Source: Sporosarcina psychrophila (GTDB taxonomy: Bacteria > Bacillota > Bacilli > Bacillales_A > Planococcaceae). Taken from it: DNA of 64,000 nt. The position numbers were made by a program, and so were the translations under genes. The stretch lies in NCBI RefSeq assembly GCF_001590685.1, contig NZ_CP014616.1, positions 2,045,001-2,109,000 on the forward strand. Direction: 5' to 3'. The notes under the pieces are model-generated. The model did not search any database. It saw nothing but the letters and a program-made list of their open reading frames with translations, and was not told the DNA's origin. Of this stretch, positions 45,503-54,256 are shown piece by piece (the first letter of the stretch is position 1; every line of letters starts with the position of its first letter).

Positions 45503-45667
45503 TGAAAGACTATTCAATATATTTAGTGATATGTTATAATTGCGGATAAAGATGAATATTTAATCACTCGAACTTTTGAAGCATGAAAATCATTAATTCG
45601 ATTTCTGCCAAGCCAGTGATTACTATAGAAGAAATAAAATGAAGTTAATGGGAGAGTCATATTGATT

Positions 45668-46643
45668 ATGAGAGTAGGGATTATTGGAACAGGTTACTTC
45701 AGCATATTCCATGCAAAGATTTTATCGGGTTTAGCAGGTGTCAAAATAACGGCTATATATGGGACAAGTTTAGAAAAGCGGAGTCAATGGCATCAAAGTT
45801 TACGCATGCGAGAGGGTATAACAATTTGGAAGGGATGCTGGACGCCATTCACTTGGATACAGTCTATATTTGTGTCCCGCCAATGGCGCATGGAGAGATA
45901 GAACTGTAATTAATTAAGCGAGGAATTCCTTTTTTTGTGGAGAAACCATTGAGTCAAGACAATGAAACACCTTTAACTATATTTACGGAGATCAAAAAAA
46001 GTCTTTGCTTACATCAGTAGGCTATCATTATCGCTATAGTGATTCGATTGCGCATTTAAAAAGTATACTAAATGACCAGAATATCGGTATTGTCCTTGGG
46101 CAGTATATGGGGAATATGCCAAAAGTGCCGTGGTGGCGAAATCAAGCTAGTTCCGGGGGACAATTTATCGAACAGACAACGCATATTGTCGATTTACTTC
46201 GCTATATTTGTGGGGAAGTCGAAGAAGTTTATGCGGTATTTGGTAGCCAGATTCTTTCTACGCAAGACGAATCTGTCACAGTTGCGGACGTAGGAACGGT
46301 AATCATGAAACTACGTAATGGGATTGTAGCTAATATATCGAATACTTGTATACTCCCAGAAAGCGTTGGGAAATCGGGAATCACCTTATTTACAAATCAA
46401 GGAATGGTAGATTGGTCACCCAAACGTTTAGAGATTAAGATGAAAGGGTCTACAGCAGACTATATCGACACGGTTAATCCTTATCAAACAGAAAATGAAG
46501 TATTTATCAATGCCGTACGCACAGCTGACCCATCTAGAATTTTGTCAGACTACGGAGATGCTTATAAGACGCATAAAGTAACCACGGCTGCGTTAGAATC
46601 GGCAATAAAAGGATCACCTGTGAAATTGAGCAATGCATTTTGA
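45668..46643 (+). pseudogene. Gfo/Idh/MocA oxidoreductase, multiply disrupted
   Basis: It begins MRVGIIGTGYFSIFHAKIL, a good Rossmann motif, then shifts frame near 45775. In the next frame it continues with ICVPPMAHGEIEL, a TAA in place of a Gln codon, and FFVEKPLSQDN with the EKP motif. It then shifts again in an A7 run near 45990 and finishes as VGYHYRYSDSIAHL ... GGQFIEQTTHIVDLLRYI to the stop at 46643. At least two frameshifts and one nonsense codon make it inactive. It is divergent from galK and may once have been regulated with it. Confidence 0.87.
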
Positions 46644-46809
46644 GTTAAAAAATAGATGATTGCTTTGTATCGATAAAAAACAACAAAGAAACTCCTCTAT
46701 AATTAGATAGACAATCGAAGAGGGGGATTTTGATAGATAAAGGAACTATAAGTTTTTCGATATGGAACAGTGTCTATGTCCATCTGTCGGCTTCTTCGAG
46801 TTGCCTAAG

Positions 46810-46905
46810 AATTGATGGCAATGGACAAGATTGCCCTTTCCATCAATTCCTCCAACGCTTTCGCAATAAGGAGCGATTGAACGGCATCCCTCCTTATTGC
46901 GAAAG
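46810..46905. repeat. Two adjacent strong inverted repeats
   Basis: The first has AATTGATGG / CCATCAATT arms (46810-46818 and 46840-46848) enclosing GGCAAT / ATTGCC. The second has a perfect 16-base arm pair CTTTCGCAATAAGGAG / CTCCTTATTGCGAAAG (46858-46873 and 46890-46905) around a 16-base loop. Neither has a U-tract. They fill the 318-base gap between the broken dehydrogenase and the convergent phosphatase gene, where no coding was seen. Confidence 0.7.
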
Positions 46906-46961
46906 GATGTCGTGAACTAAGGCTACGTTCAAATATAACGGTGCCTTACGACTTACTTAAT

Positions 46962-47828
46962 TTAAAGTTGACGTTGCAGAATAGCTTCAATTGCTAATCC
47001 AACACCATCATGTTCATTTGTTGTTGTGATTTCAGTGCAAGCAGCTTTAATTGCCGCTGGAGCATTACCCATAGCTACAGCGCGTCCTGCACGTACCATC
47101 ATTGATAAATCATTATAGCTATCACCAATTACCATAACATTTTCCATTGAAATCCCTTTACTCTTGGCGTATGTTTCAACTGCTATTCCTTTTTGCGCAT
47201 TGATATTTGTAATCTCGAGATTTCCCGCTCCAGATGAACTGATAGCAAGTCCAGGCAATAACTGAAGAGCTTCTCTAGCTTTATCCAAATTCAGTCTATT
47301 AAAGGACGTTCCAAATACTTTATAAATTTCACTTCCACGTTGGTTTATCAGCTCTTTGTAAGAATCAACTTGGCGGATATAACCTTGTTCTACTCTATCC
47401 ATTACTTCTTGTCGAATTTTATCTACGACGGGGATCTGGTTAGCTGCCTCAGCAAGTTGAATGAAAGTATCGATTTGATCTTCAATACTATTAATATAAA
47501 TGAGCATATCAATATATAATTGATAATCGATTGTGTGAGTATCCAAAATAGATGTGATTTTTGTGATGTCATTTTCGACTATATGGGTTGCGGAAATCAA
47601 TTCCCCAAACGCATCTCTAATTTCTGCGCCATTAAGACAAATGTATGAAAGATTCAATCCGCTATCCCTAACAGGACCATAGGCTTCTGAGAAACCTCTT
47701 CCAGTAGCGATTACAACCTCAATTCCATTTGACTGCGCAGCTAAAATTGCTTGTTTGTTTCTAGTACTGATGCTGTGGTCAGGGCTTAATATTGTTCCAT
47801 CCATATCAATTGCAATTAGGTGTATCAT
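46962..47828 (-). CDS. Cof-type HAD sugar-phosphate phosphatase
   Basis: A 288-residue HAD type IIB (Cof/YidA-like) phosphatase. Motif I is AIDMDGTILS (Asp8 nucleophile, Asp10), motif II is VIATGRGFSEAY, motif III is the KGIAVETYAKS lysine and motif IV is VMVIGDSYNDLSMM, with AVAMGNAPAAIKAA following. The large C2B cap between motifs II and III is present. Such enzymes remove phosphate from diverse sugar phosphates and related metabolites, protecting against sugar-phosphate build-up, which fits the neighbourhood. AGGGGACA precedes the ATG on the minus strand. Confidence 0.88.
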   Translation of the reverse strand: MIHLIAIDMDGTILSPDHSISTRNKQAILAAQSNGIEVVIATGRGFSEAYGPVRDSGLNLSYICLNGAEIRDAFGELISATHIVENDITKITSILDTHTIDYQLYIDMLIYINSIEDQIDTFIQLAEAANQIPVVDKIRQEVMDRVEQGYIRQVDSYKELINQRGSEIYKVFGTSFNRLNLDKAREALQLLPGLAISSSGAGNLEITNINAQKGIAVETYAKSKGISMENVMVIGDSYNDLSMMVRAGRAVAMGNAPAAIKAACTEITTTNEHDGVGLAIEAILQRQL

Positions 47829-48199
47829 AATTGTCCCCTTTCTTATACATAGAGACTGATAATACCAATGAATGCGATAAATATCAACTTGCCTGTTCGA
47901 CTGCCACTTAATATTAGCATTGTGTCGATGAATATCACATTTATCCTAAAAGGAATATTTTATTTGTAGTTTTGAACCTTTCATACGTAAATGAAACTCT
48001 CTGTCTACTCAACTAAAGAGATAAGTGATAGTATTAAAGCTAAAGAGCGATTCGTGTAATTTTAATAAAGGTTAGCCTTACAACCATAGATGAGAAGCGA
48101 ATATATATACCGCTTTGGTTGGTAGTATAAATCAGTATGTTAGAAGTAAAATAGGGATGTTATTTGTCTATCAAATCTATAATAATAGGGGGCATTAAT
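47829..48199. other. Divergent intergenic region, phosphatase / ROK repressor
   Basis: About 370 bases containing the 5' regions of both flanking genes. The ROK gene's frame is open from 48164, but the ribosome site at 48187 favours a later start. I see no clear palindrome or promoter pair that I would stand behind. Confidence 0.4.
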
Positions 48200-49360
48200 A
48201 TGCGGCAGGGCACATTCCGGTGGATGAAATCAGTAAATAAATCAATTATATTAAATAAAATACGGACTGACGCACCCATCTCCAGGGCGCAAATTGCTAA
48301 AGAGACAAAATTAACGCCACCAACAGTTAGTAGTAATGTGAAAGAGTTGATTGATCAAGGGATTGTGAAAGAAAGCAAGCTTGGTGAATCTCAAGGCGGT
48401 CGAAAGCCAACGATGCTTTTAATCAATAATCAGGGATTCTATGTTGTTGGAGTTGACGCTGGACCGGAAATGATAGAGTGTATCCTAACTGATTTATCTG
48501 GAAAAGTTTTGAAGCGAACTTCAAGTAAGTTGCCTTTGCCGCTAACGAATGTCCAATTTCTCATTATATTAAAAGACTGTATTCGTGATTGTATAACAGA
48601 CATTTCTACTACTAGTAAAAAAATTATTGGTATAGGTGTAGCGATGCATGGAGTTGTGGATGTAGAAACAGGAACATCTTTGTTTGCTCCTATATTAAGT
48701 CTGACAAATATTCCTATCAAAGAAGAGCTGGAAAAAGAATTTGAACTAGAAGTTAAAGTAGAAAATGATGCACGAGCTATGGCGTTGGGGGAATCCTGGT
48801 TTGGAGATCACGGAGAATTAACGAGTATGTTGGTTATGAATATTGGTCGTGGTGTTGGTGCTGGGCTTGTCATTGATGGAAAGCTATACCACGGTGCACA
48901 AGATATTGCTGGTGAAGTGGGACATATGACAATAGATTTACACGGAGAAATTTGTGAATGTGGTAATCGTGGATGTTTGCAAACTTTTACAACGGGTCCA
49001 GCGATTGCTAGACGAGCAATGAAGGGGATGTCGCCTGATCCAATCACTGCGGAGAATGTCTATGAATTAGCTATGAGTGGTAATGAAGATTTTGTAAACA
49101 TACTTAAGGAAACTGGGAGAGTGATTGGGATAGGTTTAACAAATTTAATACATATTATTAATCCACAAAAAATTGTTCTTGGTGGTGGAGTAACAAAAGC
49201 CAAGGAGCTTATACTTCCAGTCATACTAAAAACGATTGAAGAATGTGCATTGACACCACGGGCAAAGCAGACTGAAGTAACCATGACTAAACTGGGGGAT
49301 GATGCAACACTTATAGGTGCTGTATCTTTGCTTTTAGTTGATGTATTTGACCCAAATTGA
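48200..49360 (+). CDS. ROK-family transcriptional repressor (NagC/XylR type)
   Basis: A 386-residue regulator. The N-terminal winged helix spans roughly residues 5-75 (NKSIILNKIRTDAPISRAQIAK, then TPPTVSSNVKELIDQGIV). The ROK sugar-binding domain follows, with VENDARAMALGE and the zinc site His242, Cys252, Cys254, Cys259 (GHM...CECGNRGC). Such proteins repress sugar genes until a sugar or sugar phosphate binds. AGGGGGC eight bases before 48200 sets the start. It lies just upstream of pgcA and near the gal operon, so galactose or glucose genes are plausible targets, but no operator was identified for it. Confidence 0.88.
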   Translation: MRQGTFRWMKSVNKSIILNKIRTDAPISRAQIAKETKLTPPTVSSNVKELIDQGIVKESKLGESQGGRKPTMLLINNQGFYVVGVDAGPEMIECILTDLSGKVLKRTSSKLPLPLTNVQFLIILKDCIRDCITDISTTSKKIIGIGVAMHGVVDVETGTSLFAPILSLTNIPIKEELEKEFELEVKVENDARAMALGESWFGDHGELTSMLVMNIGRGVGAGLVIDGKLYHGAQDIAGEVGHMTIDLHGEICECGNRGCLQTFTTGPAIARRAMKGMSPDPITAENVYELAMSGNEDFVNILKETGRVIGIGLTNLIHIINPQKIVLGGGVTKAKELILPVILKTIEECALTPRAKQTEVTMTKLGDDATLIGAVSLLLVDVFDPN

Positions 49361-49444
49361 ATATATAATTAAACTAGAATGGATATCTATGCATAGATTC
49401 TGAATCGTACATTCGCTTTTATAATTACTTGGGAGGTCGTTTAT

Positions 49445-51181
49445 ATGACATGGCAAGTTGAAGCAACAAAGTGGCTAAATCAAGAGAATCTAGAAGTTAC
49501 ACTCAAGCAACAACTTCTGGGTGAAAAAAATAACAAAGAATTACTGGAAGATTGTTTTTATAAAAATCTCTCATTCGGCACGGCTGGCTTGCGCGGAGAA
49601 CTGGGGTTTGGTACGAATCGGATGAATATCTACACTGTTAGGAAAGCGGCACTTGGGCTTGCTTTATATATAAAAAGCTGCGGGGAGGTTGCAGAAAATA
49701 GGGGCGTCGTAATTGCTTATGATCCGAGGCATCAATCTGCGGAATTTGGGCTTGAAGTGACCAAAGTCCTTGGGTTTAATGGCATTCGTTGTTATTTGTT
49801 TGATGAACTTCAATCTACTCCATTGTTATCCTTTGCAGTGCGGGAATTGAATACGTTTTCGGGCATTGTCATTACCGCAAGCCATAATCCATCAGAATAC
49901 AATGGACTGAAGGTATACGGAGAAGATGGTGGACAAGTAACTTTAGAAGCCGCAAATGCGATTACTGCTCATACGGAGAGTATTAATAATCTATTTTCGG
50001 TTGAGGTCGCGGAAGAGGCTATTCTCTTAAAAGAGGGATTGCTTACTTATTTGAATCATGAAATGAGCGACCGGTATGTATTGCATTTGAATGGAATACT
50101 TTTAGGCGGAGAGCCGGATAAAGGTCTATCGATTGTATATTCTCCACTTCACGGAGCAGGTAGCAAATTAGTTAGTAGAGGACTAGAAGTAGCAGGCTTC
50201 TCGGACGTAACCATAGTTAGTGAACAGGCAATTCCAGATCCGAATTTTACAACCGTTAAGTACCCAAATCCGGAGGAATCACAAGCCTTCGAAATGGCAC
50301 TTACATATGGCCATAAAGTGAAAGCGGATCTACTCATAGCTACTGATCCGGATGCAGACCGAATGGGAGTTGCAGTACGGGATTTAGAAGGAGAATATGT
50401 TTTTTTAACAGGTAATCAGATTGGCGCATTACTATTAAATGCATTGTTGGAAGATAAGTCGGACCGCGATACAATGCCGAAAAATGGTGTTGTATTAAAA
50501 ACAATTGTCACATCAGAACTTGGTAGGGCGATCGCAGACAAGTATGGTGTTAAAATGATGGACGTACTTACAGGGTTTAAATTTATAAGTGAAAAAATCT
50601 TGGAATTTGAAGAAACTGCAGAGTCAACTTTCTTATTTGGTTATGAGGAGAGCTATGGCTACTTGATTGGCGATTTCGTACGGGATAAAGACGCTGTCCA
50701 AGCATCGGTTTTAATTGCTGAAGTGGCCGCTCGTTATAAAGCAAAAGGCCAAACATTATTGGATGGACTACGCGAACTGTATAAAGAGCACGGCTTTTAT
50801 CAAGAAAGTTTGGAATCGATAACGCTAAGAGGGAAGACTGGAATGGCGAAAATTGATGAAATCGTGAGTTATTTCCGGTCGACATCATTTGTAAAAGAGT
50901 TTACCAAACCCCTTTCAATCATTGAAGATTATTCATCTGGACATTTTGTTATCGTTGAAACGGGGGAGCGGCGGCCGCTCAATTTACCTATCGCGAATGC
51001 TCTTAAATTTATATTGTCTAATGGTGCATGGTTCGCCATCCGTCCATCTGGAACAGAACCGAAAATCAAGTTCTATTTTGGAGTTCAGGGCGAAACGCAA
51101 GTTGAAAGTGATGAGTTTTTAGTAGCATTAAAAGCAGCAGTCATGACGGTTGTTGAAAGGTTAACTATTGACTTATCGTGA
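49445..51181 (+). CDS. pgcA: Alpha-phosphoglucomutase
   Basis: A 578-residue phosphohexomutase of the PgcA type, interconverting glucose-1-phosphate and glucose-6-phosphate and so linking the Leloir pathway to glycolysis. The active-site phosphoserine is Ser146 in TASHNPSEYNG, the magnesium loop is DPDADR at 301-306, the sugar-specificity loop is GYEESYGYL, and the phosphate-binding loop near the C-terminus is RPSGTEPKIKFY. TTGGGAGG precedes the ATG. It sits 84 bases after the ROK repressor and is followed by a probable pgi relic, a logical grouping with galKETM. Confidence 0.93.
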   Translation: MTWQVEATKWLNQENLEVTLKQQLLGEKNNKELLEDCFYKNLSFGTAGLRGELGFGTNRMNIYTVRKAALGLALYIKSCGEVAENRGVVIAYDPRHQSAEFGLEVTKVLGFNGIRCYLFDELQSTPLLSFAVRELNTFSGIVITASHNPSEYNGLKVYGEDGGQVTLEAANAITAHTESINNLFSVEVAEEAILLKEGLLTYLNHEMSDRYVLHLNGILLGGEPDKGLSIVYSPLHGAGSKLVSRGLEVAGFSDVTIVSEQAIPDPNFTTVKYPNPEESQAFEMALTYGHKVKADLLIATDPDADRMGVAVRDLEGEYVFLTGNQIGALLLNALLEDKSDRDTMPKNGVVLKTIVTSELGRAIADKYGVKMMDVLTGFKFISEKILEFEETAESTFLFGYEESYGYLIGDFVRDKDAVQASVLIAEVAARYKAKGQTLLDGLRELYKEHGFYQESLESITLRGKTGMAKIDEIVSYFRSTSFVKEFTKPLSIIEDYSSGHFVIVETGERRPLNLPIANALKFILSNGAWFAIRPSGTEPKIKFYFGVQGETQVESDEFLVALKAAVMTVVERLTIDLS

Positions 51182-51208
51182 GAAGATTTTTAAATAAAGA
51201 ATGTTGAA

Positions 51209-51553
51209 ATGGAATCCCCTACTGGTATTGAAAAAGGTACTTCTACAGGTGCTAATTTTTCAGGTCGGAGAAATCTCACTAATGAACGACTAGATAATGT
51301 CTTATTGGTAGCGGGGATATTAAGAAAAGTTGCAGAAGTGATTTTTATGAATGGTGTTGGAGGATCTTATTTAGGTGTGAAAGCAATTCAAGATGTACAT
51401 TCTTCCTATTGTGAAAAAATCAAAATATCCTGAAGTACTCTTGCTAGTCAGCATTTACTTTCTGGCTTAAAGCCAAATGATAAGTCTGTAGTTGGGAAGT
51501 ATAAGAAGAATATATTAAGAATGTTGAAAAAATCAGAGTTTGTTGAAGAGGGA
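51209..51553 (+). pseudogene. Probable relic of glucose-6-phosphate isomerase
   Basis: A 75-residue frame (51209-51433) includes AEVIFMNGVGGSYLGVKAI, which closely resembles the IGIGGSYLGA signature of phosphoglucose isomerase. The rest is poorly conserved, the frame stops at 51431, and scattered fragments continue to about 51553. The usual protein is about 450 residues, so most is lost. Location directly after pgcA fits an old pgcA-pgi operon. The assignment rests on one motif. Confidence 0.4.
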
Positions 51554-51675
51554 TAGGAATGAGAATAAGTGAGTCCCTTTCAACCAATTATGGTGTAAGG
51601 GATTTTTTTATCGTCTAGGAAATTATAAAATCTCGTACTGATGATGAGTTGTAACGTAGAGATTTCATTTCTAAA

Positions 51676-51735
51676 CTTCAGCGCCTAGTCTCTCGATTCG
51701 CTTCTGTTTTTTTACCTTTTAGCGCTTGCGCTTTT
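51676..51735. repeat. Degenerate copy of a Bacillales intergenic repeat
   Basis: CTTCAGCGCCTAGTCTCTCG, then CGCTTCTG, a T-tract, and AGCGCTTGCGCTTTT. This resembles the widespread palindromic intergenic element of Bacillus and relatives (CAGCGCCTAG ... AGGCGCTTGCGCTTTT). The surrounding 250 bases (51554-51798) hold no gene. Confidence 0.55.
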
Positions 51736-51798
51736 GTGCTTTTGGAATGCAGTTGCTTTTTGACTTCAACTCCCTATGTGTACCAAATAATTTAGAAG

Positions 51799-52692
51799 TT
51801 AATAATCACCAATAATATGATCTACAGTGATAAATGACTTTGTATTTCTATGTTCCCCAGGGGAGATGCCAAGAGAAGCGCGAAATACTTTTCCAAAATA
51901 GTTACCATTAGAAAATCCTACATTTAATGCGATATCTTCAATTGATAGTTTGTCATTCTTTAATAATTCTATTGATTTATTAATTCTAATAGTAGTTAAA
52001 TATTGTATAGGCGTAATATTAATTGATTTATGAAATAAGCGAGTGAAATGGTATTTAGAAATTCCAGAGGCGTCTACAATATCATCAAGACTGATAGAGT
52101 TTTGAAAGTTATTACTAATAAAAGTGATTGCACTGGAAATAGATTTTGGCCACTCATCGTTTGTTTTTATATTCGATATATAACGATATAATTCCATTAA
52201 AAATGAATAGGCAAATGAAGAGGCATCGTATGCATCATTCATTTTATTAACTGAAACAATTCTTAAAAGCTCTATAATCCTTGATATTGGCGCAGAATGT
52301 AGATTTAGTTTTAATATATGCCCTAGGTTATTTGTTATATCTTCATAGCATCTATTAGCTTCTTGCCCAAACAAAGATATATGTATAAATTCCCATTCAC
52401 TGCTATCTGAAGGCAAATAGTATTGATGATCACTAGGGATTTTAACGAAGAAAGTTTGTCCAGCTGTCAAATGAAAGATCTGATCCTCGATTTTAATTTT
52501 ACCGGCACCTTTTAAAGTGTATTGAAAGACAATGATATCTGTTTCAGTTCGAGTCAAACCATTCCAGTCATAGGAAGAATCAGTCTGCTTCTCCCATCCT
52601 AAAGAGTGAATTCCTACGATACGTTGCTGATGGGCTCCTTTAAAAAGAAATCCAAATGTACCATACTGTAAAGAGTCTAGTTTTGATAGCAA
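51799..52692 (-). CDS. AraC-family transcriptional regulator
   Basis: A 297-residue regulator with an N-terminal cupin sugar-binding domain (residues 1-150, including HLTAGQTFFVKIPSDHQYYL) and a C-terminal double helix-turn-helix: LDDIVDASGISKYHFTRLFHK, then IEDIALNVGFSNGNYFGKVF. It starts at TTG 52692 after AGAAGGG. It is divergent from the GH4 alpha-galactosidase, the classical layout of an activator such as MelR or RafR and its target. A perfect inverted repeat at 52780-52812 lies between them. The likely inducer is an alpha-galactoside. Confidence 0.87.
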   Translation of the reverse strand: MLSKLDSLQYGTFGFLFKGAHQQRIVGIHSLGWEKQTDSSYDWNGLTRTETDIIVFQYTLKGAGKIKIEDQIFHLTAGQTFFVKIPSDHQYYLPSDSSEWEFIHISLFGQEANRCYEDITNNLGHILKLNLHSAPISRIIELLRIVSVNKMNDAYDASSFAYSFLMELYRYISNIKTNDEWPKSISSAITFISNNFQNSISLDDIVDASGISKYHFTRLFHKSINITPIQYLTTIRINKSIELLKNDKLSIEDIALNVGFSNGNYFGKVFRASLGISPGEHRNTKSFITVDHIIGDY

Positions 52693-52779
52693 TATATTAC
52701 CCTTCTTTCTGTTTTATTACCATTGTATAACTATATAACTCGGACTATGATTATTGTAGCAGTCAATTCTATGGAATAG

Positions 52780-52812
52780 AAAATATTATTTTAGGATGAA
52801 TAATAATATTTT
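52780..52812. promoter_or_regulatory. Inverted repeat between the AraC and alpha-galactosidase genes
   Basis: Arms AAAATATTATT (52780-52790) and AATAATATTTT (52802-52812) are perfect 11-base inverted copies separated by 11 bases, so centres are two helical turns apart. A dimeric regulator could bind here. The AT-only composition makes chance occurrence less unlikely. Confidence 0.45.
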
Positions 52813-52868
52813 TCAACTAAAATTACTTCTATATCTTAGAATCAAAGATAATAATAGGGGGTTATTTT

Positions 52869-54170
52869 ATGTCAAAGATTATATTTTTAGGTGCTGGAAG
52901 TTCGGTTTTTGCAAAAAATGTACTTGGTGATTGCATGGGGGTTGCTGCTTTACAAGGTTTTGAGTTTGCGCTATTTGATATTGATCATGAACGACTAAAA
53001 GACTCGGCACAAATGCTTAATAATATAAAAACAAATCTAGGATCAACTGTGAATATTGTTGCTTATACAGACCGCGAAGAAGCATTACGAGATGCGAAAT
53101 ATGTGATAAATGCAATTCAAGTTGGTGGATATGAACCAAGTACAATTATTGATTTTGAAATTCCTAAGAAGTATGGTCTGCGCCAAACGATTGCTGATAC
53201 AATTGGGATTGGTGGGATTTTTCGTAGTTTAAGAACGATTCCTGTAATGATGGATATTGCTGAAGATATGCAAGAAGTTTGTCCGGATGCCTGGTTATTA
53301 AATTATACGAATCCTATGGCTACTTTAACAGGTTGTATGTTGAGATATACTGACATTAAGACAGTTGGATTATGTCATAGTGTTCAAGTATGTGCAAGTG
53401 ATCTATTGAAAGATTTAGATATGCCGACAGATAATATTCAGTGGAAAATTGCAGGAACGAACCATTTAGCGTGGCTGCTTGAAATTAATCGCAATGGTCA
53501 AGATTTATATCCGGAAATTAAGAAAAGAGCGCTAGAGAAACAACAGACTAAACATCATGATATGGTTCGCTACGAATTGATGCATCGCTTTGGTTATTAT
53601 GTAACAGAGTCTTCTGAGCATAATGCGGAATATCACCCATACTTTATTAAACGTCAGTATCCGGAACTAATCGAGCGTTTTAATATTCCACTAGACGAAT
53701 ACCCAAGGCGTTGTATTAGTCAGATTGCAGATTGGAAAAAGATGCGTGTAGATTTAATTAATGATCAAAATTTATCGCATATACGTACACATGAATATGG
53801 GTCGTATATTTTAGAGGCAATGGAAACAGACCAACCAATTAAAATAGGTGGAAACGTGCTGAACACGGATGGTTTAATTAGCAATTTGCCAACGAGTGCT
53901 TGTGTGGAAGTTCCGTGTTTGATTGATGCAAGTGGTGTGACACCAACGTATGTCGGGAATCTACCTGAGCAATTAGCGGCGTTAAATAGAACAAATATTA
54001 ATACGCAATTACTCACAATTGAAGCAGCAGTAACGGGTAAGAAAGAACATATTTATCATGCGGCTATGCTGGACCCGCATACTTCAGCTGAATTGTCCAT
54101 TGATGTTATTGTTTCATTATGTGATGAGCTTATTGAAGCACATGGAGATTGGTTACCGAAGTGTAAATAA
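52869..54170 (+). CDS. melA: Alpha-galactosidase, GH4 family
   Basis: A 433-residue GH4 glycosidase. This family cleaves by an NAD- and divalent-metal-dependent redox-elimination mechanism passing through a 3-keto intermediate. The N-terminal NAD site is FLGAGSSVFAKNVLGD. Metal-site residues are Cys169 in GLCHSV and His199 in GTNHLAWLLE, and NYTNPMA lies between. The GLCHSVQ form marks alpha-galactosidases rather than 6-phospho-glucosidases. It releases galactose from melibiose or raffinose-type sugars for galKETM. AATAGGGGG precedes the ATG, and the gene ends in a strong terminator. Confidence 0.9.
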   Translation: MSKIIFLGAGSSVFAKNVLGDCMGVAALQGFEFALFDIDHERLKDSAQMLNNIKTNLGSTVNIVAYTDREEALRDAKYVINAIQVGGYEPSTIIDFEIPKKYGLRQTIADTIGIGGIFRSLRTIPVMMDIAEDMQEVCPDAWLLNYTNPMATLTGCMLRYTDIKTVGLCHSVQVCASDLLKDLDMPTDNIQWKIAGTNHLAWLLEINRNGQDLYPEIKKRALEKQQTKHHDMVRYELMHRFGYYVTESSEHNAEYHPYFIKRQYPELIERFNIPLDEYPRRCISQIADWKKMRVDLINDQNLSHIRTHEYGSYILEAMETDQPIKIGGNVLNTDGLISNLPTSACVEVPCLIDASGVTPTYVGNLPEQLAALNRTNINTQLLTIEAAVTGKKEHIYHAAMLDPHTSAELSIDVIVSLCDELIEAHGDWLPKCK

Positions 54171-54195
54171 AAAAGTGCTTCAATTAAATTAAAGG

Positions 54196-54238
54196 AAACC
54201 TGAGCATTGAATGAGAGAATTCAATGCTCAGGTTTTTT
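54196..54238. terminator. Bidirectional terminator after melA
   Basis: A stem of about 17 bases AAACCTGAGCATTGAAT / ATTCAATGCTCAGGTTT (54196-54212 and 54219-54235) ending in a T-run, shared with the convergent aldo/keto reductase gene. Confidence 0.9.
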
Positions 54239-54256
54239 ATTTATGTTTTTTATTTT

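Noticed and set aside
46730..46915. 61-residue plus-strand frame as a small gene
   Set aside because: It spans two strong inverted repeats, has no homology I recognise and no convincing ribosome site.
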